Source of the DNA: Gammaproteobacteria bacterium
GTDB lineage: Bacteria > Pseudomonadota > Gammaproteobacteria > Steroidobacterales > Steroidobacteraceae
Length of the DNA: 37,407 nucleotides
Assembly (NCBI GenBank): GCA_015655465.1
Contig: JAATEY010000302.1
Span: 1-37,407 of the forward strand
Reading direction: 5' to 3'
Shown in pieces: positions 17,742 through 26,549 of the stretch. The stretch's first letter is position 1. Every line of letters begins with the position of its first letter. The position numbers were made by a program, and so were the translations under genes. The notes beneath the pieces are model-generated. The model saw only the letters and a program-made list of their open reading frames with translations, was not told the DNA's origin and did not search any database.

Positions 17742-17817
17742 CCCGGCGCAGAACCTCCCGCTTGCAGTGGAACCGCATCATCGGAGCCGCAGCCCTTGGG
17801 CGGCATGGTGCGCGCTG

Positions 17818-19620
17818 CTATCTGGCCGGTGCTGCGGTTCCACCCGCGCCCGACTTTTGCATTGCCGCTTCCAGAGCCGCGACGACTGCAGCGCGGCCGC
17901 CACCCGCTCCGCCTGCTGGTCCGCCCCGACCTCCCGCTGGTGCAGCTGCAGGGGCTGCGGGTGCCGCTGCGGCTGCAGCCGCCCCTGCTCCGGGTGCCGC
18001 TGCCGGCGGGGCAGCGCGGGCATAGTCGAGGGCGGTCTTGCCGGTTGCATCGCGGATGGTCGCGTCGGCGCCGCGTTCAAGCAGGTGCTTGACCACCCTG
18101 TCCGCTCCCCCTTCCGCCGCAGCAAACAGTGCCGTGCGACCTTCCTGATCGCGGCCCGCAACATAGGCCATGATCACGGCCGTGTGGGTATGGCTGTTGG
18201 TGACCTGGGCGTTGATGTTCGCGCCGGCGTCCAGCAGCAGGTCGATGGACTTGATGGTGCGTGCCTGGTCACCGGCGGCGCCACCACGACCCGTGCCTCT
18301 CATGCCAGCGGCGATCATCAGCGGCGTCATCTGGAACACATTGTTCAGGTCCACCTCGGCGCCGTGCTTCAGCAGCACCTCCATCGCCTCGTGGTCGTTG
18401 GCCAGTGTCGCAATGAACAGGGGGCCAGCACCACCGCGCATGTCGTAGTCGGTGAAGCGGGCCCTGCCATTGCCATAAGGCCGCTTGCGGGTGAGCTCGT
18501 GATTGACGTCGACGCCCATGTCCAGCAGCCGGTGGACGACATCCATCGCCGTGACACCGGGTGCGCGACCGGCGCCGCCCGGACCACCAGCGCCACCGCC
18601 TGTCCCGCCACGACCGCCGCCAGGACCTCCCGGTCCGGCGCCGCCGACCACGCCGCCAATGCCACCCGGGTTGACGGCGCCGCCCGGGCCACCACCCCCG
18701 CCACCACCGCCCCTGTAGGAGTTCATGTCGACGGCGACATAGACCGGAGTGCGGCCGCTCATGTCCCAGGTGTTCGGGTTGGCGCCCTGGTCGAGCAGGT
18801 ACATCGCAATGTCGAAGTGCCGGTTGTCGATCGCATTGATCAGCGGCGTGACACCGTCCGGATTGGGCTTGTTGACGTCAGCGCCCGCCTTGACGAGGGA
18901 AACGACGCAGCGATTGCAGCCGCCGCGAATGGCATAGAGCAATGCGGTGAGTCCGCCGGTCTGCCGGGTTCCGAACTGGGCCCGCGGCTCCTACGTCATC
19001 TGGCGCGACCAGTCGTCGTATTTCGCACGCAGGTTCACCTGGTCGGCAGCGCCGCGCGCCAGCAGCAGGTCGACCATTTCCGGCTGGTTGCCGGCGGCGG
19101 CCCACATCAGCGCAGTCTGGTCGCGGAAGGTTTCGATCGCCTTGACGTCCGCCCCGCGCTCGATCAGCAGCTTCGCCATCTCCTGGTTGCCCATGCTGAT
19201 GGCCAGCATCAGCGCGGTCTGCTTGTCCAGGTTGGGCGAATCGACATTGGCGCCGGCATCCAGCAGCGTGCGGAACAGCTCCATGTCCTCGAGCTTCACG
19301 GCTTCGGTGAGTGCGGTATCGCCGTACTTGCTGGTGACATCGGCTTTGGCGCCGGCTTTCAGCAGCGCGCGCACCAGTTCACGATCAGCGCCGAAGGTCG
19401 CCCACATCAGGGCGGTGGAACCGTCGGGCGCCTTCGCATTGACGTCGACGCCAGGCGAGGCGATTGCGGCCAGCACGGCTTCGCGCTTGCCTGCGCGCAC
19501 CAGATCGACAAGCGTCTGCGACTGGTCTGCAGCCGCTGCAATCGCCGCTGCTGCGAACGACAGCAGGCCGATGGCGGCGATGGTCCGGAATCTCCGGACA
19601 CGGTGGGTGAACTTAGACAA
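17818..19620 (-). pseudogene. Exported ankyrin-repeat protein interrupted by one in-frame TAG (18991-18993)
   Basis: ORFs 18991-19620 and 17818-18942 share a frame and form a continuous ankyrin array: ...YDDWSRQMT*EPRAQFGTRQTGGLTALLYAIRGGCNRCVVSLVKAGADVN... The N-terminal part has a signal peptide; its start overlaps the upstream MBL gene by 8 nt. Confidence 0.8.
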
Positions 19621-20572
19621 CGTTGCCCCCGAAATTGGTGTAATGGGCCTGAAAACCCTTCGCGACGTCGTAGAGGAAACGGGCCGGATCCTGGAACTTG
19701 CGGCCCACCTGGTTCAGGACACCGTCATTCATCATGTCCTTCGCATCATGGCCGCGATGCACCAGGTCCGCGGTCAGGTCGTAGAGCTTCTTCATCAGTT
19801 CGCACTCGGCCTTCAGCTCCGCGAACGTCATCACCGCTCCGTAGGCGGGCACGATCCGCGTCTGGTCATTGGCGAGTTTGACCAGGTCATCCATGGCGTC
19901 GGCGCGGCCACCGAGCCAGGCGCCTGCGAACCAGTCGAGCACCGGATCGCGCAGCGGCGAGACCACGTCGCCGGCCACCAGCACGTTGGAATCGCGGAAG
20001 AACACGTAGGCATCGCCGCGGGTGTGGGCTTCCAGCAGATAGCCGAATTCGACGCGCTCCGCGCCGGCCTTCATCTCGCCCTTGCCCCGGAACGTCACCT
20101 TGGGCACGGCTTCTTTCGGAGGCGCCTTCACCCAGCGGTCTTCGGCCGGCACGTAGTAGTCGGCCGCCAGCCATTGTTTGGTGATGGTATGGGCGTGTAT
20201 CTCGGCGCCTGCTTTTGCGAACAACGCGTTTCCGCCGGTCTGGTCGGCGTGGTAGTGCGTATTGAACAGGGTGCGCACGGCAGCGCCGCCGAGGCGCCTC
20301 TGCACGGATGGAGCCAGCTCCACCGAACCGCTGTCCACCAGCAGCACACCGTCCCCGGTATTCAGCACGGTCACATTGCCGGGGGCGTCGGCGATGACGC
20401 TGACCCGGTCCGAAACCTTCGTGATCGACAGCGCCTTCGCGCGCGCCGGTTCTGCAGACTGACTGACGGGAAGATGCTGGCAGCCTGCAAGGCCACCCAG
20501 CAGCGGCACCGACGTAAGCCCGGCGACCCCACCCAGCGAGCTCTTCAGGAAGTTTCTGCGGTCAAGCGACAT
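19613..20572 (-). CDS. MBL-fold metallo-hydrolase-like protein with Tat-type signal
   Basis: MSLDRRNFLKSSLGGVAGLTSVPLLGGLAGC; NTHYHADQTGGNALFAKAGAEIHAH; EAHTRGDAYVFF; NVLVAGDVVSP; RIVPAYGAVMTFAEL. Confidence 0.9.
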   Translation of the reverse strand: MSLDRRNFLKSSLGGVAGLTSVPLLGGLAGCQHLPVSQSAEPARAKALSITKVSDRVSVIADAPGNVTVLNTGDGVLLVDSGSVELAPSVQRRLGGAAVRTLFNTHYHADQTGGNALFAKAGAEIHAHTITKQWLAADYYVPAEDRWVKAPPKEAVPKVTFRGKGEMKAGAERVEFGYLLEAHTRGDAYVFFRDSNVLVAGDVVSPLRDPVLDWFAGAWLGGRADAMDDLVKLANDQTRIVPAYGAVMTFAELKAECELMKKLYDLTADLVHRGHDAKDMMNDGVLNQVGRKFQDPARFLYDVAKGFQAHYTNFGGNVV

Positions 20573-20573
20573 T

Positions 20574-21917
20574 TCAAACCTCGGTGAGCAGGCCGGTGCT
20601 GTTGCCGAAACTCGGCTGCCCGATGCCGAGCTTGTCCAGCATCGTCAGATGAATGTTCGCGAGCGGCGTGCGTTGCGGCAGCGTCAGGTTCTTGCCGCCG
20701 ATGTGCCTGCCATTGGCGCCTCCGATCAGGATCTCCGGAATCGGATAGTTGTCATGCGCATTGCTGTTGCCCATGTTCGAGCCATACAGGAACAGCGAAT
20801 GGTCGAGGATGCTGCCTTCGCCCTCCCTGGAATCGGCCAGTTTCTGCAGGAACTCCGCGAAGCGCTCCATGTGATAGCGCTGGATCTTCAGCAGCCCGTC
20901 GATGCGATCGCGCTGATTGGAGTGATGGCTGATCGGGTGGAAGCCGCCGGGAACCTTGAGATTCGAGTATTCGCGGGCAGTGCCTTCGGCAGCCTGGACG
21001 AAGGTCGCCACGCGCGTCAGATCCGCCTGGTAGGCCAGCGCAATCAGGTCGAACATCATCTTGAGTTGCTGGTCGAAGTCTTCCAGCTGGCCGACTGGTG
21101 CATCCGGCACCTTGACGTTCCCCATGTCCCTGCTGCCTGCCATTTTCACGCGCCGTTCGAGTTCGCCGACGGTGTCGAGGTAGTCCGACAGCGCCCGCTT
21201 GTCGCCCGGGCCCAGGTCGTTGGACAGCGACTTGGCGCGCTCGGAAATCATGTCGAGGATGCTGGCGTTCTTGCGCAGCAGCGATGCGCGTTCCGCCGCC
21301 GTGTCGCCTTCGCCCACCAGCTGGATGAACACCTTGCGCGGGTTGTACTCCATCGGCAGCGGCTTGTTGGGGGCGGCGAAAGACGCCGTGACGGCATAAA
21401 AGCCGCCGTTGCCCGCCGCGATCTGGACGGTGGTCTCCGATGTCAGTTCCAGCGATGGCAGCGCGGTCTGCTGCCCGAGGCGCTGGGCGATGACCTGATC
21501 CAGCGTCGTGGCCATGCTGGCGCTCGATGAGGCCGTATCCGGACGCACGCAGGAAAGCCAGGTCGCCGGATTGAGCACGTGCACCGAGCCACCGGCGGCG
21601 GAGTTCTCGATGTTGTCGAAGGTCGTGAGGTACTTCTTGAGGGGTTCCAGCGGTGCGATGGTGCGGCCCAGCTTGAAATCCGCGCCCTTGCCGGAGGAAG
21701 TCCAGCCGTCGACCTCCTTGCCGAAGGGCGTGTTGTTCATGATCGCGCCATGCGGCAGGTAGAAGAAACCCGCGCGGGTTTTGGGTGCAGCCGCAGTCGC
21801 GGCCAGCGCCGTGGCTGCCGGCACCATGGCATCAAGGAACGGCAGTCCCAGTGCCACGCCACTGCCGCGCAGGAACGTACGCCGCGACAGGTGCTTCTTG
21901 GTCAGGAAAATTGCCAT
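20574..21917 (-). CDS. DUF1552 domain-containing protein
   Basis: 447 aa; SRRTFLRGSGVALGLPFLDAMVPA Tat-like N-terminus; AGFFYLPHGAIMNNT; KGADFKLGRTIAPLEPLKKYLTTFDNIEN; LFLYGSNMGNSNAHDNYPIPEILIGGANG. Confidence 0.93.
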   Translation of the reverse strand: MAIFLTKKHLSRRTFLRGSGVALGLPFLDAMVPAATALAATAAAPKTRAGFFYLPHGAIMNNTPFGKEVDGWTSSGKGADFKLGRTIAPLEPLKKYLTTFDNIENSAAGGSVHVLNPATWLSCVRPDTASSSASMATTLDQVIAQRLGQQTALPSLELTSETTVQIAAGNGGFYAVTASFAAPNKPLPMEYNPRKVFIQLVGEGDTAAERASLLRKNASILDMISERAKSLSNDLGPGDKRALSDYLDTVGELERRVKMAGSRDMGNVKVPDAPVGQLEDFDQQLKMMFDLIALAYQADLTRVATFVQAAEGTAREYSNLKVPGGFHPISHHSNQRDRIDGLLKIQRYHMERFAEFLQKLADSREGEGSILDHSLFLYGSNMGNSNAHDNYPIPEILIGGANGRHIGGKNLTLPQRTPLANIHLTMLDKLGIGQPSFGNSTGLLTEV

Positions 21918-21929
21918 CGCCGATCTCCC

Positions 21930-24404
21930 TTAAGGGTTCTGTGCAGCGGCATTGCCGCTGGTTACCGTGGATGCCACAGTCTGTTTGATCTGCTTGCGCT
22001 CTTCGGCGCCCTGGCGCCGGAACGCGTCGCTGTTCACGATGCCATTGACGATGGCGCTGAACTTGTAGTTGCTCGCGGCGGCGGCGCGCACGATCTGCCG
22101 GACCTGGGGCATGTCGTAATACGCCAGCTCGCGGTTGAGCGCGTACATCATCAGGCGCCTGGTAACGGTGGTGGGGAACTGGTCGGCATGACTGGTCAGG
22201 TAGTGGCGCAGGTCCACCGGACCGTTCAGCACGATGCCGCTGGTCAGTTCCGTCCTGGCATCGATGGGCGCGCGCGCGGCCTGATCGATGTCGCGCCAGC
22301 GACCCGTATTGTCGAAGTTCTCCAGCGCGAGGCCAGGCGGATCGATCAGGCCGTGGCAGGCCTTGCAGGTCGGATTCGTGCGGTGCAATTCCAGCCGCGC
22401 GCGGACGGTGGTGGGCGCCTCACCCTCCTTGATCGTCAGATCCGTCGCCACGTTGGGCGGGGGCGGTGCCGGCGGGGCGCCCACTATCTTGTCGAGCACC
22501 CACTGGCCGCGTCGCACCGGCGAGGTACGGTCGCCATACGAGGTGCCCATCAGCACGGCTCCCTTGCCGAGCAGTCCGAAGCGATTCTGGTCCGTGAGCG
22601 TCACGCGCCGGAACTGCGAGCCGCGCACGCCGCGAATGCCGTACCGCTGGGCAAGATCGGCGTTGACGAAGGTCCAGTCTGCGTTGAGCAGGTCGACCAC
22701 GCTGCGATCATCGAGCAGCACGCTTCCCAGGAACAGGCGGATCTCGGTATCCAGATTGGCCCGCAACGCGGCATTGGCATCCGGTCTCGAATCGGTGGGT
22801 TCCACCTGGTCCAGGTCGAGGCTCAGCCAGGACTGTGCGAAGTTATCCACCAGCGCGCTCGCGCGCGGATCCTTCAGCATGCGCGCGACCTGTGCCTGTG
22901 TGACTGCAGGGTCGGACAGGCGTTTGGCGGTGGCCAGATCGATCAGTTGCTGGTCCGGTCCGGTGTTCCACATGAGGAACGACAGGCGCGAGGCCAGTTC
23001 CAGATCGGTCAGCAGGCGCGATTCATTCGGCTTCGTCGACGCCGGGATGGCGCGATAGAGGAAGTCCGGACTCGACAGCATGGCCGTGACCAGTTCGGTG
23101 ACGCCGGAATCGAAACCGCCAGCCTCGGTCCTGCCGCTGTCGTAGAACGGCATCAGCAGCTTCAGATCCGCGTCGGTCACGGGACGGCGGTAGGCCTGCG
23201 CGGCCAGGTGCCGCGCGATCTTCTCGGCGCAAGGCCGCTCCTCGGCAGCGTTCTTCGGCTGGCAGACGAAGATCTTCGCGCGGCTGGTGTTCATCGAAAG
23301 TCCGTGGGGCGAGAACGGACCCTCGACCACGACGGAGGTCTGGATGATGGGCATGTTCGAGACCCGGCCACCGCCGCCGAACCCGCCGCCGCCGCCGGTT
23401 GCATCGTTGCTCAGGCTCCGTGCGCGTTCGATGAAGGTCATGACCACCTTGTGCGTGCCCGCCTTGATCTGGGCGGTGCTCGCCGCCTTGGCGAGGACGG
23501 CCTTGGCGCCGGCGGGGCCGTCGCGGTCGAGCAGATCCAGGTATTCCGGTCCGCCGAGCACCTTGCGCACCACTTCCATGTCGTCGACGAGGATGACGAG
23601 CGTGGCAGGGGTTTCAGCGCCCCGCGGGTAGAGGCCCATGTCCAGGAAATCCTCTGCCGGAACGCTGAAGCGATACTCCCCGTCGGCCGGGAAGACATAG
23701 GTAAAGCTCACGCCACCTCCGCGTCCGCTTCCACCACGCGTACCCAGCGGGAAGTCGGCCGCCGTTGCCGGCGTGACCGGAATGGTGGTCTTGGCCATCT
23801 TCGGCACCGGCTGGCCCACGGCGAGCACCACGGCACTGCGCACCGTCGACAGGTACTGCTCCATGAACGAGGGGGAGACGGCCAGCGCGCTGGCGATATT
23901 GGTGAATCCGTCGAGCGCGACTTCGGTGGGGAGGGCCTTCTTCGCGTCGATATCGACGCCGATCAGCGACTTGACCGTTGCCGCGAACTCGCCGCGGTTC
24001 AGGCGCTCGATCGGAACGTGGCCGATAGTGGGAGTCTTCTGGGCGCCATCGACGGAAGTCTCGAGATAGGCGACGAAGGCGTCGATATCGGTCTGGGTCG
24101 GCTGCTTCTGTCCAGCAGGGGGCATGAGCCGGCCGCGAAGCTTGGTGATGGCCTTTTCCCACACTGCCGGATCCTGGCCGGCATGACCCAGATCCATGGT
24201 GTCCAGGGCGAGGCTTCCGGCCCAGTCCTCGGTATTGTGGCATTTGACGCAGTTGTTCTTGATCAGGCCGTTTAACGCCTTGACGTCGGGCTTCACGGCA
24301 CCCTGGCCAAATGCATCCCCGGCCGCAAGGGCGAGGCAGGCCAAAGGCACGCAGGCACCGGTCAGCTTCAGCGCATACCCGAACAATGGTCCGCTCTTGC
24401 CCAT
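21930..24404 (-). CDS. Planctomycete-type cytochrome-associated protein (DUF1587/DUF1592/DUF1588/DUF1585 architecture)
   Basis: ATG at 24404 (MGKSGPLFGYALKLTGACVPLACLALAAGDAFGQ); CxxCH motifs NCVKCHN and CKACHGLIDPPGLALENFDNTGRWRD; AQAYRRPVTDADLKLLMPFYDSGR; SLDLDQVEP; RLMMYALNRELAYYDMPQVRQIVR. Confidence 0.92.
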   Translation of the reverse strand: MGKSGPLFGYALKLTGACVPLACLALAAGDAFGQGAVKPDVKALNGLIKNNCVKCHNTEDWAGSLALDTMDLGHAGQDPAVWEKAITKLRGRLMPPAGQKQPTQTDIDAFVAYLETSVDGAQKTPTIGHVPIERLNRGEFAATVKSLIGVDIDAKKALPTEVALDGFTNIASALAVSPSFMEQYLSTVRSAVVLAVGQPVPKMAKTTIPVTPATAADFPLGTRGGSGRGGGVSFTYVFPADGEYRFSVPAEDFLDMGLYPRGAETPATLVILVDDMEVVRKVLGGPEYLDLLDRDGPAGAKAVLAKAASTAQIKAGTHKVVMTFIERARSLSNDATGGGGGFGGGGRVSNMPIIQTSVVVEGPFSPHGLSMNTSRAKIFVCQPKNAAEERPCAEKIARHLAAQAYRRPVTDADLKLLMPFYDSGRTEAGGFDSGVTELVTAMLSSPDFLYRAIPASTKPNESRLLTDLELASRLSFLMWNTGPDQQLIDLATAKRLSDPAVTQAQVARMLKDPRASALVDNFAQSWLSLDLDQVEPTDSRPDANAALRANLDTEIRLFLGSVLLDDRSVVDLLNADWTFVNADLAQRYGIRGVRGSQFRRVTLTDQNRFGLLGKGAVLMGTSYGDRTSPVRRGQWVLDKIVGAPPAPPPPNVATDLTIKEGEAPTTVRARLELHRTNPTCKACHGLIDPPGLALENFDNTGRWRDIDQAARAPIDARTELTSGIVLNGPVDLRHYLTSHADQFPTTVTRRLMMYALNRELAYYDMPQVRQIVRAAAASNYKFSAIVNGIVNSDAFRRQGAEERKQIKQTVASTVTSGNAAAQNP

Positions 24405-24608
24405 TACCCCATCCTTGTCTATCGTCGACAATATTCTGTACAGCAGTCGTCCGATGCGACTCGCCAAGGTAGTGGACGATAGGGGATCGACCTTGATGAG
24501 TCCATCGCAATTCAGACATCGCCGAAGTGCGAAAATTCCCTCAATTCGCCCCATGGGGAACTGAGGGGGAATACCGCAATCAGGATCAGCCAGGGATGGT
24601 GGCAGGAT

Positions 24609-25328
24609 ATGTACACAACCATACGGCGCCGCAGTGTGGACGCCCTGTTTGTCATGCTGGCCGGCCTTGCTGCCTGGTCGACTCCTGCGCTGGCGCAGGT
24701 CGAATCAGGGTCGCGCTGGTGGCTGGGAGCGGGGTTGGGCGGCGCGGCGGTGGATTCGCTTGCGCCGGCGCCATCCGCTGATCGCAGGGGCCTGGCCGCC
24801 AGCGTCGAATTCGGCTACCGGCTCACGCCGCAACTGGGCCTGGGGCTCGAGTTCGGCGCGGTAGCGCCGCTGGGCGGGTGCGCGGACTGGGGATGCGGCG
24901 ACTCCGCCACCAGTTTCGCGCCGAACTTCACGCGCATCCACGCCTTCGGCGAATTCCGGCCGCCCGACAGCGGCTGGCGTTTCCGCGCTGGCGCTGGCGT
25001 ATCGCGTTTCTGCTACCGCAGGCACTGGTCCGCTTCCGCCTGGGGTTGGGGAGACACGCTGGGCGTGGCGCTGGCGGCGATCCTGGACGACGAGCCTGAC
25101 GTGTACAGTTCCGACGGCAGCGGCGCTTACAGCTGCGATGGCCGGATGAAGGCCCTTGGCGGCACGCTGTCGGTGGGCTACGACTGGCCGGTGTCTGTAC
25201 ATGCGCCGGTGTCGGTGGGTTTGCGGCTCAGTGCCGAAGCGGCCAACTTCGGCGCTACGCCAGCCATCGACCTGCCCGCGTTCCGGCACCGCGCCGTGAT
25301 GCTGACGCTGCATCTGAACATCAACTAG
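24609..25328 (+). CDS. Outer-membrane beta-barrel-like protein
   Basis: Signal peptide; WWLGAGLGGAAVD, VEFGYRLTPQLGLGLEFGAV, FRAGAGVSRF, terminal VMLTLHLNIN: alternating barrel strands. Confidence 0.65.
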   Translation: MYTTIRRRSVDALFVMLAGLAAWSTPALAQVESGSRWWLGAGLGGAAVDSLAPAPSADRRGLAASVEFGYRLTPQLGLGLEFGAVAPLGGCADWGCGDSATSFAPNFTRIHAFGEFRPPDSGWRFRAGAGVSRFCYRRHWSASAWGWGDTLGVALAAILDDEPDVYSSDGSGAYSCDGRMKALGGTLSVGYDWPVSVHAPVSVGLRLSAEAANFGATPAIDLPAFRHRAVMLTLHLNIN

Positions 25329-25395
25329 CACCTGCAACCAGGACCTGCGCACCTGGACGATGGCCCTCTGCTGATCGAAGGATGCGACGGCAGCG

Positions 25396-26484
25396 CTACC
25401 GCTTCAACATCGGCAACGTGCGCCTGAATCCACTGGACAGTTCGGCGATGCGCGCAATCGCCTTCTGCCTTTGCCTGCCACCCAGAACAAAAGGCTGAAA
25501 CGGCGCATCGGGCCAGTTGGTGTATTGCACCGGCACGACGCCGGCTTCCACGCGTTTGTGGTCAATATGCAGCTGCGCAATCATGGTGAGTGTGTCTGCC
25601 GGGTTTTTCGCTCCGCCATAGACGAAATTGCCCAGCGAATAGAAAATCGGCGCGCCTTCGTACACTTCCACTCCGTGCAATCGATGTGGATGAGCGCCCA
25701 GTATGGCGCGCGCTCCCTGCTTGATGCACAGGTGGGCGATTTCAGTCTGATATCTGCCTACAACGTACTTGCCTTCCTTGCCCCAGTGAAAGAAGGGAAT
25801 CACGGCGTCGACGCTGGAGGCCAGTTCGCCGATGTCTGTGCTGACCATCGCCTTGATCTGCTCCAGATCGAGGTAGCAGCCGGACACGCCGGGGCTGTTG
25901 TCGAGTGCGTGGATTCCCGGTGGCTCGATCATGTCGTCGGCATTCTGGAAGTAGTAGCCGAGAAAGCCGACGCGAAAGCCATTGCGTTCCACGATGAGCG
26001 GCCGGCGCGCTTCGCCCAGATTGTTCCCCGTGCCGAAGTGGGCGATGCCGGCGTCGTCGAGGGTCTTGCGGGTGTCATTCATGCCATCCGCGCCGAAGTC
26101 CATGGCGTGATTGTTGGCAACCGATACGGCCTTGATGGCAGCGCGTTTAAGCATTTCCACCATCTCGGGGCGCGCGCGGAAATTGAAATTCTTGGGCAGC
26201 TTCTCGCCGCGGTCGGTGAATGGGCATTCCAGGTTCACGATGGCGATGTCGGCCTTGCCGAGCACATCGCGCACACCACGGAAATACAGATCGAACAGCT
26301 CATCCCGCGAGCGTCCCAGTGCCAGCTGCTCGTCGAAATGATCCTGGAGGTTGAACCCCAGAACGGTGTCGCCCGCCGCGGCAATGGTGATGGATGGTTC
26401 GCTGCCCTCCGCCAATACGGGCAGCGCAACACCAAGTTGCCCCAGGGTGGCGAGTGACCGGAACAGGAACGCGCGGCGTTTCAT
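25396..26484 (-). CDS. CapA-family (poly-gamma-glutamate biosynthesis-type) protein
   Basis: ITIAAAGDTVLGFNLQDHFDEQ; ADIAIVNLECPFTDRGEKLPKNFNFRARPEMVEMLKRAAIKAVSVANNHAMDFGADGMNDTRKTLDDAGIAHFGTGNN; DAVIPFFHWGKEG; ARAILGAHPHRLHGVEVYEGAPIFYSLGNFVYGG. Confidence 0.95.
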   Translation of the reverse strand: MKRRAFLFRSLATLGQLGVALPVLAEGSEPSITIAAAGDTVLGFNLQDHFDEQLALGRSRDELFDLYFRGVRDVLGKADIAIVNLECPFTDRGEKLPKNFNFRARPEMVEMLKRAAIKAVSVANNHAMDFGADGMNDTRKTLDDAGIAHFGTGNNLGEARRPLIVERNGFRVGFLGYYFQNADDMIEPPGIHALDNSPGVSGCYLDLEQIKAMVSTDIGELASSVDAVIPFFHWGKEGKYVVGRYQTEIAHLCIKQGARAILGAHPHRLHGVEVYEGAPIFYSLGNFVYGGAKNPADTLTMIAQLHIDHKRVEAGVVPVQYTNWPDAPFQPFVLGGRQRQKAIARIAELSSGFRRTLPMLKR

Positions 26485-26549
26485 CTGGATGGGTGCCACG
26501 GGGCCAGGGAATCGTGGATCGATGATACAGCCGCCAGCTCTTGTCGTGC

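Noticed and set aside
17767-20587. 704-aa and 546-aa plus-strand ORFs (17767-19881, 18947-20587)
   Set aside because: Antisense to the ankyrin and MBL genes, which have strong family motifs; long open frames expected from high GC content.
21579-24275. 898-aa plus-strand ORF
   Set aside because: Antisense shadow of the DUF1552/DUF1592 genes, with no recognisable motifs or plausible start signals.
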